The notes below the pieces were generated by a model. That model was given only the letters and a program-made list of their open reading frames with translations. It ran no database searches and was not told where the DNA came from. From positions 1-15,013 of the forward strand of contig JBOGJG010000187.1 in NCBI GenBank assembly GCA_050747825.1: a DNA stretch of 15,013 nucleotides, read 5' to 3'. This DNA comes from JBOGJG01 sp050747825. Lineage in GTDB: Bacteria > Acidobacteriota > UBA6911 > RPQK01 > JBOGJG01. A program made the position numbers and the translations under genes. Of the stretch, positions 1 through 6,964 are shown one piece after another. The first letter of the stretch is position 1; each line of letters starts with the position of its first letter.

Positions 1-147
1 ATCGTCGCGAGCCGGGTACCCTATGGGTGCGGTCTGATGGCGAGGCGCGACGATGGAGCATATCGGGAATATGGGACCGAGGAGCAACAAAGCCAGCAGG
101 CCAGTGCCGCCCGCGACGATAGCGCACTTATTTATGTTACGAAGCAC
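1..147 (-). CDS. possible N-terminus of an unidentified exported or membrane protein (partial)
   Basis: An open frame runs from a GTG at 147 (minus strand) to the window edge, giving 49 residues with no stop. It starts MLRNINK, followed by a strongly hydrophobic stretch at about residues 9-34 and then a polar stretch rich in Pro, Arg and Asp. This is what a Sec signal peptide or a single membrane anchor followed by a mature domain looks like. It would be divergent from the phosphatase gene that starts at 163. There is no convincing Shine-Dalgarno on this strand, and the opposite strand is also open through 1-147, so the call is weak. I do not recognise the family from so short a piece. Confidence 0.3.
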   Translation of the reverse strand, partial: MLRNINKCAIVAGGTGLLALLLLGPIFPICSIVAPRHQTAPIGYPARDD

Positions 148-162
148 TAGCGGGAGGGAAGC

Positions 163-1072
163 TTGAAATCAAATTTTCGACCAATTGCCTTTTTCTTTGT
201 AGCCCTGGTTCTCATTCATGCAGGCTGCAATTCAGAGACATCCACCTCATCCGAATGGCCTCGAGCCAGGAACGTGATCTTGTTTCTGGCCGACGGCACC
301 GGCATCCCCACCTTGAATGCCGCCAGTATTTACGGTTATGGAGAGCCACAAAAGCTTTATCTGCAGCAAATGCCGCACCTGGCGCTCTCCGATACGTCGG
401 CTGCCGATAGCTGGGTCACTGATTCGGGCGCCGGGATGACGGCTGTCATGACTGGAGTAAAGACAAACAGGGGTGTCATCTCTCAATCGGCGGACGCGGT
501 GCGAGGAGAGAAGGATGGAGAAGCCCTCAAGACGCTCCTGGAGTACGCCGAAGAACGTGGCCTCTCCACAGGCGTGGTTTCAAACAGCTCCATGTCGGAC
601 GCAACTCCGGCGGCATGCTACGCCGACTCCAACGATCGGGGTAAGCAAGGCTACATTTTTGCTCAGATCCTGAAGCCACGCTTCGGCAATGGCATCGATG
701 TGGTGATCGGACCGGGACGGGAGAGGATACTGGAAGAAACAGCGCAGATGGGAACGGACATTGCCGCCGGACTCAAGCAGTCCGGCTACGAATTCGTCGA
801 TAACCAGAATGCCCTGGCAGAGGCCGCCGGGCGGACAGACCGCCTGATCGCCCTCTATCCTCTTTACCGCCGATCATTCCTATGACCTGAGGATTCCGGG
901 GGCAAATCACCGGACGAAAGAGATTCTAGATCTAGAAGATGTCGTGGTGGATGGGAGCCATACGGCCGAAGAGGTCCTGGTGACTGCTCAGGGTCCCGGC
1001 GCCCAGAAGGTCAAAGGAATGTTTCCCAATACTCGTCTCTTTCACATCATGAAGGAAGCCTACGGCTGGTAG
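163..1072 (+). pseudogene. alkaline phosphatase family lipoprotein, disrupted by internal deletion and frameshift
   Basis: The 5' part (163-885) starts at a TTG preceded by a good Shine-Dalgarno (GGGAGGG, 152-158); an in-frame stop at 148 rules out an upstream start. It encodes a lipoprotein signal peptide ending in a lipobox (HAGC, Cys22), then the alkaline phosphatase core: ILFLADGTG (first metal-ligand Asp) and VTDSGAG, with the nucleophilic Ser, followed by TGVKTNRGVIS. It then runs into unrelated residues (LYRRSFL) and stops at 885. The family resumes in the next frame from about 854 with SILFTADHSYDLRIPG and continues through HTAEEV and GPGAQKV to a stop at 1070-1072. The two frames overlap here, but the intervening family segment, which usually includes the second metal-ligand cluster, is missing, roughly 80-130 residues. 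The family normally hydrolyses phosphomonoesters in the periplasm; this copy should be inactive. An assembly collapse is the alternative explanation. Confidence 0.85.
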
Positions 1073-1122
1073 TCGGTTAGGGTCGATAGGGCCGGATCAG
1101 ATTCCGACTCCAGAAACCGTGC

Positions 1123-1842
1123 TCAATCTGCGAAGACAATCTCTCCGAACATGCCGGGCACGTGGAAATCGGGCTTGAAGGTGGGGGACCAGGCCAGTCC
1201 CGCATGGGCTGGGCGTTTTTCCACTCGATAAAGGTTTAAACGCCAGCGATCACCGGGTTGGGGAGGGATATGGGGGGCGGTTACCATATCCTTTAAAGGA
1301 AGCGCCATTTCACAGGTCCACTCCGTATCGCCGCTCTGCCCATCCACGCTTCCCTCCATCTGCACCGCCCATTTGAGCCCGTCACTGTTCCAGCTCGAGT
1401 AGGGAATGGGCTTGCGAACGTCGATCAGAAAAATATCCAGCATGGTGCCCAGAGGATTGACCTCCAGCTCGATGTAGCTGGGATGCCCGGCATCCGCCTG
1501 AATAAAAACCTCCACTACTTCCTCCGTCCACAGGTGCTGATCCCGCTCGGCGAAAGTGGACCAGATATTGTCGTCCACACAGCGGAAAGCAAAGTAGATG
1601 AATTGATCGTCGTAAAGGATCTTGGCCTCGGTGTCATAGGGACTGGCAGAACCATCCACGTTGTTCCGAAAGTCGCTCACGCTGGAGGCCTGCTGCCAGA
1701 CGGCATCGTCCAGCCGCCCATCCACCTGCACCGGAGTGGGCGTTTTCACCACTTCATAGGTTGGACGCTCCGGTTGTGCGGAGAGGAAGCGGCAGCTAAT
1801 GCCAAGCAGAGCAATCGCCAGGTTCGTGGCATATGTGTTCAT
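1123..1842 (-). CDS. secreted protein with family 9-type carbohydrate-binding (DOMON-like) domain
   Basis: This 239-residue protein starts at the ATG at 1842. A signal peptide covers residues 1 to about 23 (hydrophobic AIALLG core, then FLSAQ as a plausible cleavage site). The frame stays open further upstream, but that stretch runs into the divergent gene and lacks protein-like character, so I placed the start immediately before the signal peptide. The rest is one domain of the CBM9/DOMON-like type. It opens with PVQVDGRLDDAVWQQA, then has LYDDQFIYFAFRCVDDNIW, EEVVEVFIQ and the YIELEVNPLGTMLD motif, and ends with GDRWRLNLYRVEKR and a W-x-P-like segment, ending at FGEIVFAD. In xylanases this domain binds sugar chain ends; as a stand-alone secreted protein its ligand is unknown. 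It converges on the broken phosphatase gene 50 bp away and is divergent from the SIS gene, which fits a carbohydrate-use locus. Confidence 0.8.
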   Translation of the reverse strand: MNTYATNLAIALLGISCRFLSAQPERPTYEVVKTPTPVQVDGRLDDAVWQQASSVSDFRNNVDGSASPYDTEAKILYDDQFIYFAFRCVDDNIWSTFAERDQHLWTEEVVEVFIQADAGHPSYIELEVNPLGTMLDIFLIDVRKPIPYSSWNSDGLKWAVQMEGSVDGQSGDTEWTCEMALPLKDMVTAPHIPPQPGDRWRLNLYRVEKRPAHAGLAWSPTFKPDFHVPGMFGEIVFAD

Positions 1843-1943
1843 GACCGGCCATTGTCTCACTTCGGGTTCCGCTTCTAAAATCGTTCGCACTGGTTTCGTG
1901 TTTTTCGGGGCAAATACGATTTGAGAAAAAATAAAAAAGATTT

Positions 1944-1963
1944 CGAAAGAATACGAAAAATTA
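1944..1963 (+). promoter_or_regulatory. 10-bp direct repeat upstream of the agaS-like promoter
   Basis: Two adjacent 10-mers, CGAAAGAATA (1944-1953) and CGAAAAATTA (1954-1963), form a tandem direct repeat one helical turn apart, ending two bases before the -35 hexamer at 1966. The block is within an A-rich stretch (about 1921-1962). It could be a binding site for a regulator that contacts the polymerase, or simply an UP element. No regulator is identified. The position is seen directly; the function is inferred. Confidence 0.35.
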
Positions 1964-1965
1964 CG

Positions 1966-1994
1966 GTGACATACTCGTGTAAATTGATTATAAG
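1966..1994 (+). promoter_or_regulatory. sigma-70 type promoter for the agaS-like gene
   Basis: The -35 hexamer GTGACA (1966-1971) and -10 hexamer TATAAG (1989-1994) each differ from consensus at one position and are separated by exactly 17 bp. The A/T-rich stretch just upstream resembles an UP element. Transcription would be expected to start at about 2001-2003, only a few bases before the ATG at 2005, so the transcript would have virtually no leader. Confidence 0.6.
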
Positions 1995-2004
1995 TATCCG
2001 GCGG

Positions 2005-3249
2005 ATGAAGAACGGAAAGGCAAACCCGGCCCGGCCACTGGTCGGCGATTTGGGGTTGGACGATTACATTGATATCGAGCGGGCAAATGATCGCTGGGAT
2101 GAGCTTTTTGTGGAAGCCGAATACATCAAAGGCGAGCCGGCCTACACTCCGCGCGAGATTTTGCAGCAGCCTTGGACTTGGTGGCAATCGGCGCAAATGG
2201 GCGCGCGACGCTTTTCCGATCTTGTCTCTATCTTCCAGGAGGCCGATCGGGTCTATTTAACGGGCGCAGGTTCCTCTTTCTTCATTGGAAGGAGTCTGGA
2301 GCAGGCGCTTCAGGTGCGGTCCGGCAAGCCGGTGACTTCCGTTGCCGCTACAGAGCTGATCCTGGACCCATCCATTTACCTGGCGCCAAACGTTAGGGGA
2401 CTGCTGGTATCGTTCTCCCGTTCCGGTGAAAGTCCGGAGAGTCTGGAGGCGATTCGCGCCGTCCAGGAGATCTACCCGCAGTATCAGCACCTGGTTATTA
2501 CCGCCAATTCGGCAGGCAAACTCGTCGGAGAATTTGTCGGGTCGCGGGGCGTTCATGTGCTGGCTCTGCATCCGGCCACCTGCGACCGCGGATTGGCTAT
2601 GACCAGTTCCTTTACAAACATGGTCGTAGCCGGCCAGATCTTTGCTTTTGCGAATGCCGACGACTATTTGGATCATGTCTGGAGCCTTCGCCAAACCGGC
2701 AGAGAAGTGCTGGCGAAAGTTGCCGGGACAGCACAAGATCTGGCAGATTTGGCTCCCTCGCGGGTGTGCCTACTGGGAGCTGGGACGCTTGGCGGGGCAG
2801 CAGCGGAAGGAGCTTTAAAAGTTCTTGAAATGACAGACGGCCGTGTAAGCACGCTCTCTGACTCCTTCCTGGGGATTCGTCATGGTCCCTTGAGCTTCCT
2901 GGATGAAGAAACGATCATGATCTATTTCGTCTCTTCAGAAAAGTCAATACGCCGGCACTACGAGCGCGACCTGATGGAGGAGGTCAAGCTCAAAGGGCTG
3001 GCCCGGCACCGGGTCGCCGTAGGCTACGACCTGGAGGGCAGTATCCTGGATCTGGTGGATACCAGGATCGATTTTGGCGGGTGGAGTGAGTCTCGCGTGC
3101 CGGATGATCTGCTGCCCCCGCTGAATGTTCTTCCCTGCCAGACCTTGGCCCTGGCCCTCTGCCTGAACCGGAGTCTCGATCCTGATAATCCCAGCCGGCG
3201 CGGCGTCATCAACCGCGTCGTCGAGGGGATCAACATCTACAAGCAGTGA
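2005..3249 (+). CDS. agaS: AgaS-like SIS-domain sugar isomerase/deaminase
   Basis: This 414-residue protein has two SIS (sugar isomerase) domains. The first spans about residues 50-220, with YTPREILQQP leading in, LTGAGSS at 85-91, SFSRSGESPES at 136-146 and AMTSSFTNM at 198-206. The second spans about residues 245-400, with LLGAGTLGG at 256-264, EMTDGR and RHGPLSFLD at 292-300. This order and these motifs match the AgaS branch (galactosamine-6-phosphate deaminase/ketose-aldose isomerase) rather than full GlmS, since no glutaminase domain is present. It is cytosolic and would convert an amino-sugar phosphate into a ketose phosphate; the exact substrate cannot be read from sequence. An upstream TTG at 1921 keeps the frame open, but it lies upstream of the promoter found here, so ATG 2005 is preferred. 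There is no Shine-Dalgarno before it. The gene is divergent from the carbohydrate-binding protein gene and converges on kdpE with an 11-bp gap. Confidence 0.85.
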   Translation: MKNGKANPARPLVGDLGLDDYIDIERANDRWDELFVEAEYIKGEPAYTPREILQQPWTWWQSAQMGARRFSDLVSIFQEADRVYLTGAGSSFFIGRSLEQALQVRSGKPVTSVAATELILDPSIYLAPNVRGLLVSFSRSGESPESLEAIRAVQEIYPQYQHLVITANSAGKLVGEFVGSRGVHVLALHPATCDRGLAMTSSFTNMVVAGQIFAFANADDYLDHVWSLRQTGREVLAKVAGTAQDLADLAPSRVCLLGAGTLGGAAAEGALKVLEMTDGRVSTLSDSFLGIRHGPLSFLDEETIMIYFVSSEKSIRRHYERDLMEEVKLKGLARHRVAVGYDLEGSILDLVDTRIDFGGWSESRVPDDLLPPLNVLPCQTLALALCLNRSLDPDNPSRRGVINRVVEGINIYKQ

Positions 3250-3260
3250 TTGGTAGAAAC

Positions 3261-3962
3261 CTAATCCTCCGCAAGCCGGTATCCCACCCCTTGCTCCGTC
3301 AGCAGATATCTGGGGCGGGCCGGATCGGCTTCGATCTTGCGCCGAAGGTTGGCCATGAAAACCCTCAGATAGTGTGTCTGCCCGACTGAGCCGGGACCCC
3401 ATACCTGGCTTAGTAGAAAGCGATGCATCAGCACTCTGCCGGAATGGTGAACAAGAGTGGCGAGAAGACGGTACTCAATGGGCGTGAGGTGAATCTCCTG
3501 ATCCTCCACAAAAACCCTGCGGGCGGCGAGATCGACCGTCAATCCACCCGTTCTGAATTGCGAATTCGCCGCTTGATGATCCATGATACGCGTTCGATGT
3601 CGGATCGCCACCCGCACTCGCGCCAGTAATTCTCTAACGCCAAAAGGCTTGGTCAAGTAATCATCCGCTCCTGAATCAAGGGCCGAGACTTTGTCTTTTT
3701 CATGGCCCCGGGCGGACAAAATGATGATCGGAAGCGCCGACCACTCTCTGGTTCTTTGAACGATCTCCAGGCCGTCCATATCCGGAAGCGCGAGATCCAG
3801 AATCAGCAGATCCGGCAGCCAGTTGAGGGCGAGGCTCAGCCCTTCGGTTCCGGTTTCAGCCACAATGACCTTATACCCTTGGCTTGCCAGCGCAGCCTTC
3901 AGAAAATTGAGTACCGGTCTTTCGTCCTCAACGACCAAGATAGTGAATGGATTGGTGCTCAT
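3261..3962 (-). CDS. kdpE: KdpE-like response regulator (OmpR/PhoB family)
   Basis: The protein has 233 residues from the ATG at 3962, which has AGAGG at a suitable distance upstream; an upstream ATG at 4013 would add a poorly conserved N-terminus inside the kinase gene. Receiver domain, about residues 6-120: acidic pair E12-D13, phospho-acceptor D56 in LLILDLALPD, and conserved K105 in DYLTKPF. C-terminal winged-helix DNA-binding domain, about 135-232, with LTPIEYRLLATLVHHSGRV, HYLRVFMANLRRKIE and the terminal GVGYRL motif, which are typical of KdpE. The start overlaps the 3' end of the kinase gene by 35 bp, so the two are translationally coupled. It is likely phosphorylated by the adjacent kinase and likely acts on the divergent trkH promoter region; no kdpFABC genes are in view. 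Confidence 0.9.
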   Translation of the reverse strand: MSTNPFTILVVEDERPVLNFLKAALASQGYKVIVAETGTEGLSLALNWLPDLLILDLALPDMDGLEIVQRTREWSALPIIILSARGHEKDKVSALDSGADDYLTKPFGVRELLARVRVAIRHRTRIMDHQAANSQFRTGGLTVDLAARRVFVEDQEIHLTPIEYRLLATLVHHSGRVLMHRFLLSQVWGPGSVGQTHYLRVFMANLRRKIEADPARPRYLLTEQGVGYRLAED

Positions 3963-5085
3963 TGACCTCTGGAACTGATGGATTATTTGGGAATTCGGGC
4001 GGTTCTCCATCAATTGGTATCAAGAAGCAAAATCGGGCGCCTCCCGCCGGCCGATTTTGAACCCAGACTCGTCCGTTATGTGCCTCGATGATGGCCTTGC
4101 TGATCGCCAGGCCTAAACCTGCGTGGCTGCGGGCAGTTTGTTTTTCCGCCCTGAAAAACTTTTCGAAGATCAGATGCCGCAAATTGTCCGGAACACCTGA
4201 TCCGGCATCGGCGACTTCAAACAGGACGTACTGCTCCCGAATTTCCGCCTTCACTTCGATCAGGGTACCGGGACTGGTATAGTTGGCGGCATTACCTAAC
4301 AGGTTAATCAGGACCTGCTCAATCAGCACTCCATCAAAAGGAACCAATGGCAGGTTAGTGGGTATGCCGATCCTGACCGGATGCAAGGATAATTCGCTGC
4401 CGAGCCGGCGAAGAGCCGAGCCGATTACTTCTTCGACAGGTTGCCATTCCTTTCTCACTGTCAGATTGCCCGACTCAATTTGCGCCATGCTGAGCAGATT
4501 ATTCACCAGTCGCACCAGGCGCTCAGACTCTTCATAAATCGTCGTGAGAAGCTGCTTTTTGGTTTCCTCGCCATGATTTTGATCTTCGTCGAGAAGAGTG
4601 CTGGAAGCTCCGGCTATACCGGTCAAAGGTGTTCGAAGATCATGTGAGACACAACTGAGTAAAGCGCTGCGCGTGCGTTCAAGCTCGACCTGGATGGATA
4701 CCTCCCTCGCTTCGCGGCTCAGCCGATCTCTTTCATCGGCCAAAGCCATCTGTCGAACGGCTTGCTGGCGAATGCGCGCCGTCAAGTCTCCGATGATAAT
4801 TGAGATCACAAGCATGACCAGGAAAGTGACAACGTACTCTGTATCCTCCACTGCCAGAGAGTAATGGGGAAGTGTGAAAAAGAAGTCGAACAAAGCTACG
4901 CCCGTTACAGAAGCGACAATTCCGGCAATGCGGCCATAGCGAGCTGCTGAAACAGCCACACCCAAGACGAACACCATCGCCACATTTGTCTCGGTCAGTC
5001 CGATCAGTGAAAGCCCGGTCGCACCCGCTGTCGAGAGCCCCATGATCAGTATTGTGCGGAAATACCGTTTGACCCTTTCTCCCAT
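3928..5085 (-). CDS. short KdpD-like sensor histidine kinase (DUF4118 membrane domain plus kinase)
   Basis: The protein has 385 residues, against roughly 900 for a full KdpD. It lacks the N-terminal KdpD/ATP-binding and Usp-like domains. It begins directly with the DUF4118-type membrane region (four predicted segments within about residues 8-110, including NVAMVFVLGVAVSAARYGR and the FFFTLP motif), then a short linker/coiled region at about 110-140. The HisKA motif SCVSHDLRTPLTG gives phospho-acceptor H148. The ATPase domain has an N box at NLLGNAANYTS (N255), G1 at DAGSGVPD (283-290), an F box at FEKFFR and G2 at HAGLGLAIS (321-329). All kinase elements are intact. It probably signals to the overlapping KdpE-like regulator. 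The truncation looks like a natural short form because the ATG start has no KdpD-like coding sequence upstream. Confidence 0.88.
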   Translation of the reverse strand: MGERVKRYFRTILIMGLSTAGATGLSLIGLTETNVAMVFVLGVAVSAARYGRIAGIVASVTGVALFDFFFTLPHYSLAVEDTEYVVTFLVMLVISIIIGDLTARIRQQAVRQMALADERDRLSREAREVSIQVELERTRSALLSCVSHDLRTPLTGIAGASSTLLDEDQNHGEETKKQLLTTIYEESERLVRLVNNLLSMAQIESGNLTVRKEWQPVEEVIGSALRRLGSELSLHPVRIGIPTNLPLVPFDGVLIEQVLINLLGNAANYTSPGTLIEVKAEIREQYVLFEVADAGSGVPDNLRHLIFEKFFRAEKQTARSHAGLGLAISKAIIEAHNGRVWVQNRPAGGARFCFLIPIDGEPPEFPNNPSVPEVNEHQSIHYLGR

Positions 5086-5150
5086 TGCTTCACGTGCTTT
5101 GTATTCAGCACGGGTATGTTATCACCAGACATCACTCCTGTTTCGCCGAA

Positions 5151-5207
5151 TCTTAATGAAATCTTTATGCGGTGGCCGGAAACCTTGATCCCGTCTTAAT
5201 GTGATCT
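5151..5207. promoter_or_regulatory. candidate KdpE operator: phased TCTTWATG direct repeats
   Basis: The 139-bp gap between the divergent kinase and trkH genes holds TCTTAATG at 5151-5158 and TCTTTATG at 5162-5169, exactly 11 bp apart. A third copy, TCTTAATG, lies at 5194-5201. The 14-mers at 5151 and 5194 match at 12 of 14 positions. Direct repeats of 11-bp period are the usual recognition pattern of OmpR/PhoB-family regulators, the family of the adjacent KdpE-like protein. Binding is inferred, not shown. Confidence 0.45.
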
Positions 5208-5224
5208 CTGGTAATTGTTGAAGC

Positions 5225-6673
5225 TTGATTCGTTGGCCTTATCTGTGTCGCCTCCTGGGCCTGATTGCGCTTGGCCTGGCAGTGAGCCAATGCATCCCTC
5301 TGGTCATCGCTTTGATAGCAAATGACGGCGGAACTCTCCCGCTGCTTAAGGCAGTTCTACTAACAGCCGGCATTGGAGGATTGCTCTCGTACTCCTTTCG
5401 ATCCGAATCACACGAGTTATCCCAGCGTGAGGCCCTTTTGCTGGTCGTGTTGGTGTGGATGACCACAGGCGTGTTGGGCGGCCTTCCTTTTTATTTTTCC
5501 GAGCACTTCCTGAGCTTCACGGACGCGGTGTTCGAATGCGTTTCCGGGTTTACGACGACGGGCGCTTCCATCCTGAGCAGTGTTGAAGCTTTACCGGGCA
5601 GCCTGCTTTTCTGGAGGGCTTTTACTCACTGGCTGGGCGGACTTGGAATCATTCTCCTGATGGTTGCCATTCTTCCGCTGATCGGGGCCGGAGGCATGGC
5701 TCTTTATCAAGCCGAATTCTCCGGCGCCAAATCGGAAAAGCTTAAGCCCAGACTTGCCGAGACGGTTGTTGCCTTTTGGAAAATCTATGTAGCCTACACG
5801 GTTGCAGGATTCATTGCCCTGCGGCTGGCCGGAATGAACAGTCTGGATGCAAGTTCTCATACCTTCGCAGCGCTGGCAACGGGCGGCTTTTCGAACCGCA
5901 GTATCAGCATTGAGGCTTTCCACAGCCCGATCATCGAGGCAATCCTGATTATCCTGATGGTTGCCGGTGGATTGAGTTTTACTCAGCATTACCGTCTTCT
6001 GGTGAGACGCACGAGCCGGGTTTTTAAAGATACCGAAACCTGGTTCTATTTGGGGCTTCTGACACTGGCGACTCTTGTGCTCACGCTAAATCTTCATAAG
6101 ACTCTATCGCTCGGCATCCTTGAGGCTGCCCGTCAGGCTGCTTTTCAGGTAGTCTCCATCATGACGGCGACCGGATTTTCTTCCGCCAACTTCGGGATCT
6201 GGAGTTTCTTTGCCCAATTTCTGCTGCTGTCCCTGATGTTTGCAGGCGGCTGCACGGGATCTACTGCCGGCGGTCTCAAGAGCGCTCGGGTTGTCCTGCT
6301 GCTTCGTGTGGTCGGACACCAGTTCCGCACCATTGTGCATCCGCGCGAAGTCCACCTCATCCGCTTCAACAGGAAGACCATAGATGAGAAAACCATCCAG
6401 GCGCTTTTGAGCATGGTCTACCTGGCCATCCTTGTAAACATAACTTCAAGTCTTCTGCTCGTGATGACTGGTGTTGACATCGTCACGGCAATCTCCGGTG
6501 TCACAGCCTGCATGTTTAACGTCGGTCCGGGATTGGGAGAAGTCGGTCCTTACTCTAATTACGGGCATCTCCATCCTTTCGCCAAATGGGTGCTCACATT
6601 CACGATGATCGCCGGCCGGCTCGAGTTTTACACCTTTCTGATCATTTTCACGCCATTTTTCTGGAGGAAGTGA
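5225..6673 (+). CDS. trkH: Trk-type potassium uptake transporter, membrane subunit TrkH
   Basis: This integral inner-membrane protein has 482 residues, the expected size for TrkH. It is the potassium-translocating subunit of Trk/Ktr systems and normally works with a cytosolic NAD/ATP-binding TrkA, which is not in this window. Four selectivity-filter loops are visible: TTGAS (111-115), ATGGFS (219-223 region), TATGFSS (314-320) and NVGPGLG (432-438). The GGCTGSTAGGLKSARV segment (351-366) and the C-terminal GRLEFYTFLIIFTP signature are also intact. The start is a TTG at 5225; the in-frame stop at 5219-5221 excludes anything further upstream. No strong Shine-Dalgarno is seen. It is divergent from the KdpD/KdpE-like pair, which may regulate it according to potassium supply. 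Confidence 0.92.
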   Translation: MIRWPYLCRLLGLIALGLAVSQCIPLVIALIANDGGTLPLLKAVLLTAGIGGLLSYSFRSESHELSQREALLLVVLVWMTTGVLGGLPFYFSEHFLSFTDAVFECVSGFTTTGASILSSVEALPGSLLFWRAFTHWLGGLGIILLMVAILPLIGAGGMALYQAEFSGAKSEKLKPRLAETVVAFWKIYVAYTVAGFIALRLAGMNSLDASSHTFAALATGGFSNRSISIEAFHSPIIEAILIILMVAGGLSFTQHYRLLVRRTSRVFKDTETWFYLGLLTLATLVLTLNLHKTLSLGILEAARQAAFQVVSIMTATGFSSANFGIWSFFAQFLLLSLMFAGGCTGSTAGGLKSARVVLLLRVVGHQFRTIVHPREVHLIRFNRKTIDEKTIQALLSMVYLAILVNITSSLLLVMTGVDIVTAISGVTACMFNVGPGLGEVGPYSNYGHLHPFAKWVLTFTMIAGRLEFYTFLIIFTPFFWRK

Positions 6674-6713
6674 ACTTTAGGGCGGGCGACGATCCGGGGC
6701 CGCTCCTTTACAG

Positions 6714-6753
6714 TCGCAGTCGCGGCTCTGTTGAGTGGCATCGGCGACTGCGA
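6714..6753. repeat. 10-bp perfect inverted repeat (hairpin) 3' of trkH
   Basis: TCGCAGTCGC at 6714-6723 is perfectly complementary to GCGACTGCGA at 6744-6753, with a 20-base loop. It begins 40 bp after the trkH stop. No T-run follows, so it is not a standard Rho-independent terminator; it could be a 3'-end stabilising hairpin or a REP-type palindrome. Confidence 0.6.
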
Positions 6754-6891
6754 GTGCATCCGAGCCGCAAAGGGTACCCGGCGGCCCGCTGGTGTAGGCC
6801 GTGCTCTTGTGAGCCCGAGTTTCATCTGAAGTCTATTGTGGTGCATACTTTGGTTCTTTGGCTCCTCGGTTCTTGGGTTGATTAGCCAGCA

Positions 6892-6942
6892 AACCAAGAA
6901 AACTAAAGAACTAAGAACTAAGAACTAAGGAACTAAAGAACC
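6892..6942 (+). repeat. 7/8-bp short tandem repeat (AACTAAG-type)
   Basis: From 6892 the sequence is a chain of related units: AACCAAGA, AACTAAAG (6901-6908), AACTAAG (6909-6915), AACTAAG (6916-6922), AACTAAGG (6923-6930), AACTAAAG (6931-6938) and AACC. The last units can pair with TGGTTCTTT at 6851-6859 (AAAGAACCA at 6935-6943). TTCTTGG (6870-6876) can pair with CCAAGAA (6894-6900), so the region can fold back. It ends immediately before the Shine-Dalgarno of the next gene. Confidence 0.65.
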
Positions 6943-6964
6943 ACGCATGGAGGAATCTAAACGT

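Larger units (their letters stand above)
6674..6946. other. non-coding intergenic block between trkH and the tricorn-like gene
   Basis: No convincing gene lies here; the overlapping short open frames on both strands have low-complexity Arg/Pro/Ala-rich products without family features. The left two-thirds (6674-6830) is GC-rich and contains a perfect inverted repeat and a GGGTACCC palindrome. The right third is a purine-rich tandem repeat. The abrupt change in composition suggests two separate inserted or dispersed repeat units. Confidence 0.5.

Noticed and set aside
1..120. Repeated CGCGACGAT (46-54, 112-120) and its inverse ATCGTCGCG (1-9)
   Set aside because: It can be explained by recurrent codons in the possible minus-strand frame; too short and GC-rich to call a regulatory repeat.
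1843..2196. N-terminal extension of the carbohydrate-binding protein to 2196
   Set aside because: It would overlap the agaS-like gene and its promoter, and it places the clear signal peptide in the middle of the protein.
6714..6753. Hairpin after trkH as a Rho-independent terminator
   Set aside because: No T-run follows the right arm and the loop is 20 bases long.
6628..6897. 89-residue minus-strand open frame across the trkH end and the intergenic repeat
   Set aside because: It overlaps the end of trkH and a palindromic repeat and ends in the tandem repeat; the product is low-complexity and not family-like.
6892..6942. Tandem repeat as a CRISPR array
   Set aside because: Units are only 7-8 bp and contiguous, with no spacers and no cas genes nearby.
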